A stretch of DNA of 19,705 bases. Origin: Streptomyces sp. WM6378 (GTDB lineage: Bacteria > Actinomycetota > Actinomycetes > Streptomycetales > Streptomycetaceae). The DNA lies in the NCBI RefSeq assembly GCF_001279695.1, contig NZ_LGDD01000020.1, forward strand, positions 1 through 19,705, read 5' to 3'. Numbering within the stretch: position 1 is the stretch's first letter; each line of letters starts with the position of its first letter. Positions 13,848 to 19,705 of the stretch are shown here, piece after piece. Made by a program: the position numbers and the translations under genes. The notes beneath the pieces were generated by a model. The model was not told the origin of the DNA. It did no database searches and saw only the letters and a program-made list of their open reading frames with translations.

Positions 13848-16358
13848 GTGGTGGTGGAGCCGGATGTCCCGCCCGGAGGGGACGCCCCGCCCGGAGGGGG
13901 TGTTCCACCGGAGCGGCCGGGTCGGCTGAAGGTCTATCTCGGGGCGGCCCCCGGGGTGGGCAAGACCTACCGGATGCTGGACGAGGCCCGGCGCCGCGCG
14001 GACCGCGGCACCGATGTCGTGGTGGCGTACGTCGAGTGCCACAAGCGCCCCCACACCCTGGCGGGGCTCGCCGGCCTGGAGGTGTTGCCCCGGGTCCAAC
14101 GCACTTACCGGGGTGGGGAGTTCGAGGAGATGGACCTCGACGCGGTCCTTGAGCGACGCCCCAGGGTGGCGGTGGTCGACGAGCTCGCCCACTCCAACAT
14201 CCCCGGCGGCCGGCACGCCAAGCGGTGGCAGGACATCGAGGAACTGCTCGCCGCCGGGATCGACGTGGTGACCGCCGTGAACATCCAGCACCTGGAGTCC
14301 CTCAAGGACGTGGTGGAGAAGATCACCAGGGTGCCGCAGCAGGAGAACGTCCCCGACGAGGTGGTACGGCGCGCCCATGAGATCGAGCTGGTGGACATGC
14401 CCGCCCCGGCGCTGCGCCGCCGAATGGCCCACGGCAACATCTACGCGCCCGAGAAGGTGGATGCCGCCCTCGCCAACTACTTCCGGGTCGGAAACCTGAC
14501 CGCACTAAGGGAGTTGGCGCTCTTGTGGGTGGCGGACAGTGTGGACGACGCGCTGCAGAAGTACCGCTCAGAGCACGGCATCGACCGGGTGTGGGAGACC
14601 CGGGAGCGGGTGGTCGTCGCCCTGACCGGCGGACCGGAGGGCGAGACCCTCATCCGGCGGGCGGCCCGGATCGCCGACCGGTCGGTGGGCGGTGACCTGC
14701 TCGCCGTGCACATAGCGCGCAGCGACGGGCTCGCCGCCGGATCCTCACCGGCCGCCCTCGTCCGGCAGCGGGCACTGGTCGAGAGCCTCGGCGGCAGCTA
14801 CCACTCGGTGGTCGGCGACAGCGTCCCCACCGCACTCCTCGAATTCGCCCGCGCCGAGAACGCCACCCAGCTCGTCCTGGGCACCAGCAGCCGCGGCCGA
14901 CTGGAACGGTTCGTGACCGGGCGCGGCATAGGAGAGACGATCGTCGCCCTGTCCGGGGACATCGACGTCCACATGGTCACCCACGAACGGGCGGGCAGGG
15001 GGCGGCAGTTGCCGTCGCGCCGCCGGACCCTGTCGACCCGCCGGCTCATCGCGGGACCGGTGGCCGGCCTCGTCCTCCCCGTCCTCCTCACCCTCCTGCT
15101 CGACGGGACGAGGGACACCCTCAACCTCACCAGCGAGGCGCTGCTCTTCCTGCTCGCCGTCGTCGCGGTGGCCTGCGTGGGCGGCGTGGTGTCCGCCGTG
15201 GTCGCCTCCGTCACGGCGTCGCTGCTCCTGAACTACTGGTTCATGCCGCCGGTGGGCCAGTTCACTTTCGGCGACGTGAACAGCGTCCTTGCGACCGTGG
15301 TGTTCGCGGTGGTGGCGGGTACGGTCGCGGCCGTGGTGGACCGCTCGCTGCGGCTCTCGCGCCGCTCGGCCCGGGCGACGGCGGAGGCAGAGACGCTGTC
15401 CTCGCTCGCCGGGTCGATCGTGCGGGGCGACCGGGCGATCCCGGCGCTCCTCGAACGTACGCGGGAGACCTTCGGGATGGATTCGGCCGAGCTCACCTCC
15501 GCGCCGGTGACCGACACGGCCGCCGTACAGATGCCGATCGGCGAGGAGACGCACCTGGTGCTGCGCGGGCGCTCCCTGCCGTCCTCCGAACGCAAGGTGC
15601 TCGCCGCGTTCGCCGCGCACGTGACGGTGGCCGTCGAGCGGGCCCAACTGGCCGAGGCCGCCGCCGAGATCGAACCGGTCAGGGCCGCCGACCGCATGCG
15701 CACCGCCCTGCTCGCCGCCGTCAGCCACGACCTGCGCACCCCGCTCGCCGCGGGCTGGGCCGCGATCGCCTCGCTGCGCAGCCGCGATGTGGACTTCACT
15801 GACGAGGACCGCGACGAACTCCTCGCCACCGCGGACGAGTCGATGGCCCGGCTCGGCCGGCTCATCGACAACCTCCTCGACATGAGCCGTCTCCAGGCCG
15901 GCGCGCTCAATCTGAGCCTGCGGGCCACCGCCCTGGAGGAGGTGTTGCCGATGGCCCTCGACTCGCTCCCGCCCGAGTCACCCGCGACGGACGTCCAGTG
16001 CCTGGACACCGTCCCCGCGGTCCTGGCCGACCCGCCCCTCCTGGAACGGGTCGTCGCCAACCTCCTGAGCAACGCGGCCCGGCACACGCCGCGCGGTGAA
16101 ACCGTCCTGCTCACCGCGAGCACCCTCGACGACCGGGTCGAGGTGCGGGTGATCGACCGGGGGCCCGGGTTGCCCCCCGAGGACCGGGAACGGGCCTTCG
16201 TGCCGTTCCAGCGCCTCGGCGACACCGACAACACCACGGGCGTGGGCCTCGGCCTGGCCCTGGCCCGCGGCCTCACGGAGGCGATGTCCGGCACGCTCAC
16301 CCCGGAGGACACACCGGGCGGGGGGCTGACGATGGTGCTGTCGTTGCCGGCGGCGTAG
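13848..16358 (+). CDS. kdpD: KdpD osmosensitive K+ sensor histidine kinase
   Basis: An 836-residue membrane sensor kinase of normal KdpD length. Domains in order: a Pro/Gly-rich N-terminus; the KdpD sensor domain with Walker A GAAPGVGKT (32-40) and Walker B-like VVDELAHSN (109-117); a USP-like domain (about 253-378, with LVLGTSSRGRLERF); a DUF4118 membrane domain of about four TM helices (402-500); a short GAF-like linker (about 515-605); HisKA with phospho-acceptor His627 in AAVSHDLRTPL; and HATPase with N-box LLSNAARHTP, DRGPGLP and GVGLGLALARGL. KdpD senses K+ limitation/turgor and phosphorylates KdpE, which activates kdpFABC. Neither kdpE nor kdpFABC is in the window. The gene downstream encodes a KdpD-like membrane fragment. 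Upstream 11-bp repeats suggest response-regulator control, possibly autoregulation. Confidence 0.95.
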   Translation: MVVEPDVPPGGDAPPGGGVPPERPGRLKVYLGAAPGVGKTYRMLDEARRRADRGTDVVVAYVECHKRPHTLAGLAGLEVLPRVQRTYRGGEFEEMDLDAVLERRPRVAVVDELAHSNIPGGRHAKRWQDIEELLAAGIDVVTAVNIQHLESLKDVVEKITRVPQQENVPDEVVRRAHEIELVDMPAPALRRRMAHGNIYAPEKVDAALANYFRVGNLTALRELALLWVADSVDDALQKYRSEHGIDRVWETRERVVVALTGGPEGETLIRRAARIADRSVGGDLLAVHIARSDGLAAGSSPAALVRQRALVESLGGSYHSVVGDSVPTALLEFARAENATQLVLGTSSRGRLERFVTGRGIGETIVALSGDIDVHMVTHERAGRGRQLPSRRRTLSTRRLIAGPVAGLVLPVLLTLLLDGTRDTLNLTSEALLFLLAVVAVACVGGVVSAVVASVTASLLLNYWFMPPVGQFTFGDVNSVLATVVFAVVAGTVAAVVDRSLRLSRRSARATAEAETLSSLAGSIVRGDRAIPALLERTRETFGMDSAELTSAPVTDTAAVQMPIGEETHLVLRGRSLPSSERKVLAAFAAHVTVAVERAQLAEAAAEIEPVRAADRMRTALLAAVSHDLRTPLAAGWAAIASLRSRDVDFTDEDRDELLATADESMARLGRLIDNLLDMSRLQAGALNLSLRATALEEVLPMALDSLPPESPATDVQCLDTVPAVLADPPLLERVVANLLSNAARHTPRGETVLLTASTLDDRVEVRVIDRGPGLPPEDRERAFVPFQRLGDTDNTTGVGLGLALARGLTEAMSGTLTPEDTPGGGLTMVLSLPAA

Positions 16359-16400
16359 AGCCGCGCGGGACGCGCTCTCGGTGCTCCTCCCCGGGCGACC

Positions 16401-16416
16401 TCAAGGTTCCGTCAAG
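16401..16416 (+). promoter_or_regulatory. 11-bp direct repeat pair (TCAAG/TCAAG) upstream of the DUF4118 gene
   Basis: Identical TCAAG pentamers at 16401-16405 and 16412-16416, spacing exactly 11 bp, 73 bp before the ATG at 16489. They lie in the 130-bp gap after kdpD, implying that this gene has its own regulated promoter rather than only read-through from kdpD. Confidence 0.55.
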
Positions 16417-16488
16417 ACAGCGGGGGCTTCGTCGGCCCGGGGAAGACTCGGGAGCATCCTGGAAGGCGGAGCACCGGAGGTGGCTGCC

Positions 16489-17283
16489 ATGACCGCGATC
16501 ACACTCCCCAGAGCCGCCCGCCCCGCGCGTTTCGCCATGCCGCTGCGTGACACCCTCGCGCTTGCCGCCGCGGTCGCGGGCCCCCTCGCGGCCGCGGGCC
16601 TGCTGGTGCCGTTGCGCACGCATGTGGCGAGCACCAATCTCGCGCTGATCCTCGTCGTGGTCGTGGTGGCGGTGGCCGCCAACGGACACCGGGGTGCGGG
16701 GGCGCTGGCCGCGCTCTCGTCGGCCGTCTGGTTCGACTTCCTCCTCACCCGGCCGTACGAACGGTTCACGATCGCCGGCGGGGACGACATCACCACCGCC
16801 GTGCTGCTGCTCGCCGTGGGCCTCGCCGTCTCGCAGCTGGCCGCCCGCGCCCGCCGCCTGAAGGTGGTCACCGTCACCGACGCCTACCACCTCGCCCGCA
16901 TCCACGACACGGCCCAGCTCGCCCGGCGCACCGGCTCCGCCGCCGCGGTCGTCGACCACGTCTGCGGTGAGCTCACCGACGTGCTCCACCTGGACGGCTG
17001 CCGCTTCGAGTACGGCTCGCTCCTCGGCCATCCTCCGCAGCTCGGCCAGGACGGCGAGGTGACCACGGTGCACGGCCGCTGGAGCCTGGAGCGGCGCGGC
17101 TGGCCGCAGGGCGAGACCGAACTGCGCGTGTTCGGCAACGGCCACTACTACGGCCGGTTCATGCTGCGGCCGGGTCGCGCCGACGTCGTACCGCTGCAGG
17201 CCCGTCTGGTGGCCGCGACCCTGGCCGACCAGGTGGGCGCGGCGCTGGCGGACCCGGGAACGGGCGCGGGCAAGGAGAGTTGA
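16489..17283 (+). CDS. DUF4118 membrane protein: KdpD-like sensor fragment without kinase
   Basis: A 264-residue protein. ATG at 16489 follows GGAGG at 16476-16480 (8 nt). Residues about 22-118 form three to four TM helices with the DUF4118 signature ALSSAVWFDFLLTRPYERFTI, the same place where KdpD has SLLLNYWFMPPVGQFTF. The cytoplasmic remainder (130-264) resembles a GAF-type domain: ARRTGSAAAVVDHVCGELTDVLHLDGCRFEYG, then YYGRFMLRPG and VPLQARLVAATLADQVGAAL. There is no KdpD/USP N-domain, no HisKA and no HATPase, and no remnant of them after the stop. It looks like a purpose-built accessory sensor rather than a decaying kinase: the frame is intact and it has its own ribosome binding site and operator-like repeats. 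It could modulate KdpD by heteromer formation, which is inference. Confidence 0.88.
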   Translation: MTAITLPRAARPARFAMPLRDTLALAAAVAGPLAAAGLLVPLRTHVASTNLALILVVVVVAVAANGHRGAGALAALSSAVWFDFLLTRPYERFTIAGGDDITTAVLLLAVGLAVSQLAARARRLKVVTVTDAYHLARIHDTAQLARRTGSAAAVVDHVCGELTDVLHLDGCRFEYGSLLGHPPQLGQDGEVTTVHGRWSLERRGWPQGETELRVFGNGHYYGRFMLRPGRADVVPLQARLVAATLADQVGAALADPGTGAGKES

Positions 17284-17315
17284 GCCCTGCGCGGCGCGGC
17301 TGGAAGTCGTCGCCG

Positions 17316-17376
17316 TCAAGGGCGCGTCAATCCGGGACCGCTGGGCGTCAGGGCACCGTCAACGCGGCCGGTCAAG
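17316..17376 (+). promoter_or_regulatory. Cluster of five TCA(A/G)N half-sites, two pairs at 11-bp spacing
   Basis: TCAAG 17316 and TCAAT 17327 (11 bp); TCAGG 17348 and TCAAC 17359 (11 bp); then TCAAG 17372 (13 bp later). All face the GTG at 17450, and the last half-site is 73 nt upstream of it. This is the densest operator-like array in the window and fills most of the 166-bp gap after the DUF4118 gene. Confidence 0.6.
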
Positions 17377-17440
17377 CGAACGTTTGCCCGCCATGCTGAT
17401 CTCCGCACGGGTTCGTACGAGCGGCCCGTGGCGCGAGGTT

Positions 17441-17445
17441 GGAGG
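17441..17445 (+). promoter_or_regulatory. GGAGG ribosome binding site for the four-TM sensor-like gene
   Basis: GGAGG with 4 nt before GTG at 17450. Close spacing, but it is the only good Shine-Dalgarno sequence. Upstream ATG codons at 17384 and 17393 would put the start within 20 nt of the operator cluster and lack a ribosome binding site. Confidence 0.5.
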
Positions 17446-17449
17446 GCGA

Positions 17450-19042
17450 GTGGCGATCACCGCCGGTGCCGGGCAGCGTCAGGGAGCGGGGGCCCCGACA
17501 ACGACTGCCGAACCAGACCCCGCGTCGGCCGTTCGTCACGGGGGGATCCCGTCGTCCCAGGCCAGAGGGGGTCCGGGACAAGGACGGCCGAGGCGACGGT
17601 CTCCCATCGCCGTCGCCCGGCCCGTCCGGCTCCTGCGGTACGCCGCCGAGCGCCACTGGCACGACACACCCGGCCGGCTCCGGCTGGCCCGCACCGTGTG
17701 CCTGCTGCTCGGCGCCGCTCTGCTCGCGCTCCTGACGGTCACCGCCACCGGGCTCTCCACCACCTGGGACGCGATCCAGCACCGCGACGCGCCCCGCACG
17801 GTGGCCGCCACCCAGCTGAACCTGGCGCTCAACGACATGGACGCGCAAACCGCCAACATCCTTCTCTCCAGCGGGGATTCGGGCACCGGCAGGGGACGCC
17901 TCGACGAGTCGTACACCAACGCCAACCGCATCTACAAAGCGGCGCAGGGCACCATCAGCAGCTCGCTGCGGACCCTCGGCGCCGCCTCCGAGGGCGACCA
18001 GGCCACCGAACGCACCGTCGTCGCGCTCACCGACGACTTCGCCCAGTACCAGGAGCTGGTCGGCCGCGCCCTGGAGAACGACGAGCACAGCGGCGGCAAG
18101 GACCCGGCCCGCGCCGACTACCGCCGCGCCACCGACCTGCTCTCCGCCCGCCTCCTGCCCCAGGCCCGCACCCTCGTCGACGCCAACAACGCCGTGTACG
18201 AGAGCGAGTACGAGTCGGCCCGCTCGGACCTGACCACCCAGCTCGTCGCCGAGGCGGTGCTCGGGGTCCTGCTGCTCGCGGCCCTCGTCGTGCTGCAACT
18301 CCACCTGGCTCGCCGTTTCGGCCGCATCCTCAACCCCGCCGTGCTCGCCGCCACGTTGTGCGCTCTGGTGGCCGTCGCCTGCGGCGGACAGCTCCTGTCC
18401 ACCTCGGCAGACCAGTTGAAGATCGCCCGCCACGACTCCTTCGACTCGGTGGTGGCCCTGTCCCGCTCCAAGGCCATCGGCTACGACGCCAACGCCGACG
18501 AGAGCCGGTTCCTCCTTGATGCCACGCGCCGGGACGCGTACGAGAAGTCCTTCCTCGACAAGTCGCAGCAGCTGTACGGGATCGCGGGCGCGAGCCTGTC
18601 CACCTACGACACGCGACTCGCCGACACCTGGGCCGCCTACCAGCACGACCACGCGGACGAGCGGTTCAGCGGCGAGTACCGGCGCGAACTGGACAACATC
18701 ACCTTTGCCGGGGAGCGCGAGGCGGCCGAGAAGACCGTCGAGGCGTACGCCGTCTACCAGAAGGACGACCGCACCTTCCGGCAACTGATCGCCGAGGGCA
18801 GGCTCCAGGAGGCCACGGTGTTCTGCATCGGCTGGGCATCCGACACCTCCAACGCCCACTTCGGGCAGTGGATGAAGGCCCTCGACCAAGTGACCGCCAT
18901 CAACGCCGCCCACCACGACCGGGCCATCGCCACCGGCCGCGACGCCATCGGCGTCCAGACCCCCATCGCCGCCGGCGCCCTGCTCCTGGCAGGACTGCTC
19001 CTCGTACTGGGACTGCGCCCGCGCCTCGCGGAGTTCCGGTGA
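17450..19042 (+). CDS. Four-TM membrane protein with two extracytoplasmic helical sensor-like domains (GlnX-like?)
   Basis: A 530-residue protein with a repeated TM-loop-TM plan. It has a basic Pro/Gly-rich cytoplasmic N-terminus, TM1 (82-102), a helical extracytoplasmic domain (103-264), TM2 (265-287), TM3 (294-316), a second helical domain (317-500), TM4 (504-522) and a short basic tail. The first loop (QLNLALNDMDAQTANILLSSGD ... LLPQARTLVDANNAVYES) has the character of four-helix-bundle ligand sensors; the second (SFDSVVALSRSKAIGYDANADESRFLLD) is a divergent copy. There is no kinase, HAMP, MCP or cyclase output domain. It resembles, from memory, GlnX of the mycobacterial GlnH-GlnX-PknG amino-acid sensing system. 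No glnH or pknG is in the window, so this is tentative. It is the last gene of the plus-strand run and has its own operator cluster. Confidence 0.8.
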   Translation: MAITAGAGQRQGAGAPTTTAEPDPASAVRHGGIPSSQARGGPGQGRPRRRSPIAVARPVRLLRYAAERHWHDTPGRLRLARTVCLLLGAALLALLTVTATGLSTTWDAIQHRDAPRTVAATQLNLALNDMDAQTANILLSSGDSGTGRGRLDESYTNANRIYKAAQGTISSSLRTLGAASEGDQATERTVVALTDDFAQYQELVGRALENDEHSGGKDPARADYRRATDLLSARLLPQARTLVDANNAVYESEYESARSDLTTQLVAEAVLGVLLLAALVVLQLHLARRFGRILNPAVLAATLCALVAVACGGQLLSTSADQLKIARHDSFDSVVALSRSKAIGYDANADESRFLLDATRRDAYEKSFLDKSQQLYGIAGASLSTYDTRLADTWAAYQHDHADERFSGEYRRELDNITFAGEREAAEKTVEAYAVYQKDDRTFRQLIAEGRLQEATVFCIGWASDTSNAHFGQWMKALDQVTAINAAHHDRAIATGRDAIGVQTPIAAGALLLAGLLLVLGLRPRLAEFR

Positions 19043-19108
19043 GGTGTGGGGCGATGATTCGCTCAACTACCCATGCATTTATGGAAGATGACGGATCCTC
19101 ACAACAGT

Positions 19109-19146
19109 GAAGGGGCGGACTGCCCGCCGGAGCAGTCCGCCCCTTC
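19109..19146. terminator. Perfect 15-bp hairpin terminator, bidirectional
   Basis: GAAGGGGCGGACTGC (19109-19123) pairs perfectly with its complement at 19132-19146 around an 8-nt loop. It lies 66 nt after the four-TM gene stop and 24 nt after the stop of the minus-strand bL37 gene. On the minus strand it is the natural end of the highly expressed ribosomal-protein transcript. It is the strongest hairpin in the window. Confidence 0.85.
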
Positions 19147-19170
19147 GGGCGTGCGGTGGAACCAGTGCGG

Positions 19171-19245
19171 CTAGCAGGACGCCTTGCTGCCGTGGTTGGC
19201 CTTCTTCTTGCGGCGGTCCCTCTTCTTGCGGGCGCGCTTCGACAT
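19171..19245 (-). CDS. 50S ribosomal protein bL37 (24 residues)
   Basis: A very short, extremely basic protein beginning MSKRARKKRDRRKKKANHG. This matches the actinobacterial ribosomal protein first seen in mycobacterial ribosome structures and named bL37. ATG at 19245 has AAGGAG about 8-9 nt upstream on the minus strand. The N-terminal 19 residues fit the family. The last five (SKASC) differ from the more usual KRPN-type ending I recall, and a terminal Cys is unusual, so this could be a divergent paralogue. It lies 49 nt downstream of the short-chain dehydrogenase stop and is followed by a strong terminator. Genes this short are often missed by automatic annotation. Confidence 0.88.
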   Translation of the reverse strand: MSKRARKKRDRRKKKANHGSKASC

Positions 19246-19294
19246 GCGGTGGTGCTCCTTCAGGTGGAGGTGTTGAGGCAGGTGGTGGTGGCCT

Positions 19295-19705
19295 TCAGGC
19301 CGTGTGACCGACGAGCAGGGAGGCGAGCTTGTTGAGGCGCTGCACGGAGCGGTTCTCCGTCGCCGCGGGCGCCGGGTCGACGTGCTGATCACGGTCGTAG
19401 TAGGCGCCGTTGGTGATCTCGACGGCCGGGTCGCACAGGCGCGCCACATATGCGGCGCCCTCGGCGGGGGTGGCGCCCTCGTGTGCGTACAGGGGGAGCA
19501 GGGCGGTGTCGCAGATGCCGGGGTGGACGGAGACGGCGGTGACCCGCGGGTCGGCGGCGAACACCGTCAGGGCCAGCTGCGACTGCGCGTAGGCGGCCAG
19601 GCGGGAGTAGCGGCGGGAGCGGTTGGGGTCGCTCCACTGGATGTTGCCGGTGCGGTGCAGCGACGACGACACGTTGACGACGCGGCCGCCCGGGTCACTG
19701 GTGAG
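19295..19705 (-). CDS. Short-chain dehydrogenase/reductase (SDR), N-terminus outside the window, YxxxK altered to YxxxQ
   Basis: The last 136 residues of an SDR; the Rossmann glycine motif and start lie beyond base 19705. GGRVVNVSSSLHR is strand beta-5 with the catalytic Ser. AAYAQSQLALTVFA is the helix with the catalytic Tyr, followed by SVHPGICDTALLPLY (the PG motif after beta-6) and a C-terminal region ending VQRLNKLASLLVGHTA. In nearly all active SDRs the Tyr is followed three residues later by Lys (YxxxK); here that position is Gln (codon CAG at 19574-19576 on the plus strand reads CTG). This could reduce or abolish oxidoreductase activity, or mark a special subfamily. The substrate is unknown. 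Confidence 0.87.
   Translation of the reverse strand, partial: LTSDPGGRVVNVSSSLHRTGNIQWSDPNRSRRYSRLAAYAQSQLALTVFAADPRVTAVSVHPGICDTALLPLYAHEGATPAEGAAYVARLCDPAVEITNGAYYDRDQHVDPAPAATENRSVQRLNKLASLLVGHTA

Noticed and set aside
17372..19066. 564-residue minus-strand open frame
   Set aside because: Gly/Val-rich shadow opposite the four-TM gene; it covers the operator cluster and has no recognisable motifs.
1..19705. Mobile element, phage, CRISPR, toxin-antitoxin or biosynthetic cluster
   Set aside because: No transposase, integrase, spacer-repeat array, short paired toxin/antitoxin genes or assembly-line domains were seen; codon and base use looks uniform apart from the AT-richer intergenic stretch near 5600-5800.

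Overview
The window looks like chromosomal DNA of a Streptomyces-type actinobacterium. GC content is very high and third codon positions are almost always G or C. As a result, long shadow frames lie opposite nearly every gene. GTG starts follow GGAGG-type ribosome binding sites, and the protein families seen (sedolisin protease, F420-type PPOX protein, KdpD, bL37, BetI-like TetR) fit that group. I recognise no tRNA, rRNA, insertion sequence, CRISPR array or phage gene. Species cannot be named from this sequence alone.

Left part (1-5700). The 3' part of a secreted S53 (sedolisin) protease meets an erythromycin-esterase-like gene tail to tail across a strong hairpin. That gene diverges from an SGNH/GDSL hydrolase across a 215-bp promoter region holding a MerR-type operator-like repeat and a CCTACG-N4-CGTAGG palindrome. 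The SGNH gene converges on an NAD-dependent epimerase-like gene over a 10-bp perfect hairpin. Upstream of the epimerase, on the same strand, is a PAP2/Aur1-like polytopic membrane phosphatase or transferase.

Middle part (5900-11900). On the minus strand lie a TetR regulator, a polysaccharide-deacetylase lipoprotein, a Glu/Leu/Phe/Val-type dehydrogenase and a GNAT acetyltransferase. A short divergent region then leads to a plus-strand PPOX-class (probably F420-dependent) protein and a NAPE-PLD-like metallo-beta-lactamase-fold hydrolase. This last gene converges on a small two-TM protein with a PH-like tail.

Right part (11300-19050) appears to be an ion-homeostasis or osmosensing island. It holds a CPA1 Na+/H+ antiporter, a complete KdpD sensor kinase, a second protein made only of a KdpD-like membrane domain plus a GAF-like tail, and a four-TM protein with two large extracytoplasmic helical domains and no output domain. 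No kdpFABC or kdpE is in the window. The most interesting signal is here: direct repeats of TCA(A/G)N spaced exactly 11 bp apart occur upstream of the PH-like gene, between the antiporter and kdpD, upstream of the KdpD-like fragment, and upstream of the four-TM protein. This is the layout of OmpR/PhoB-type response-regulator operators and suggests one regulon linking these genes. KdpD's missing partner is the obvious but unproven candidate regulator.

Right edge (19100-19705). A perfect 15-bp-stem terminator separates the four-TM gene from a 24-residue ribosomal protein (bL37 type, minus strand). Upstream of it is the 3' part of a short-chain dehydrogenase whose YxxxK lysine is a glutamine.
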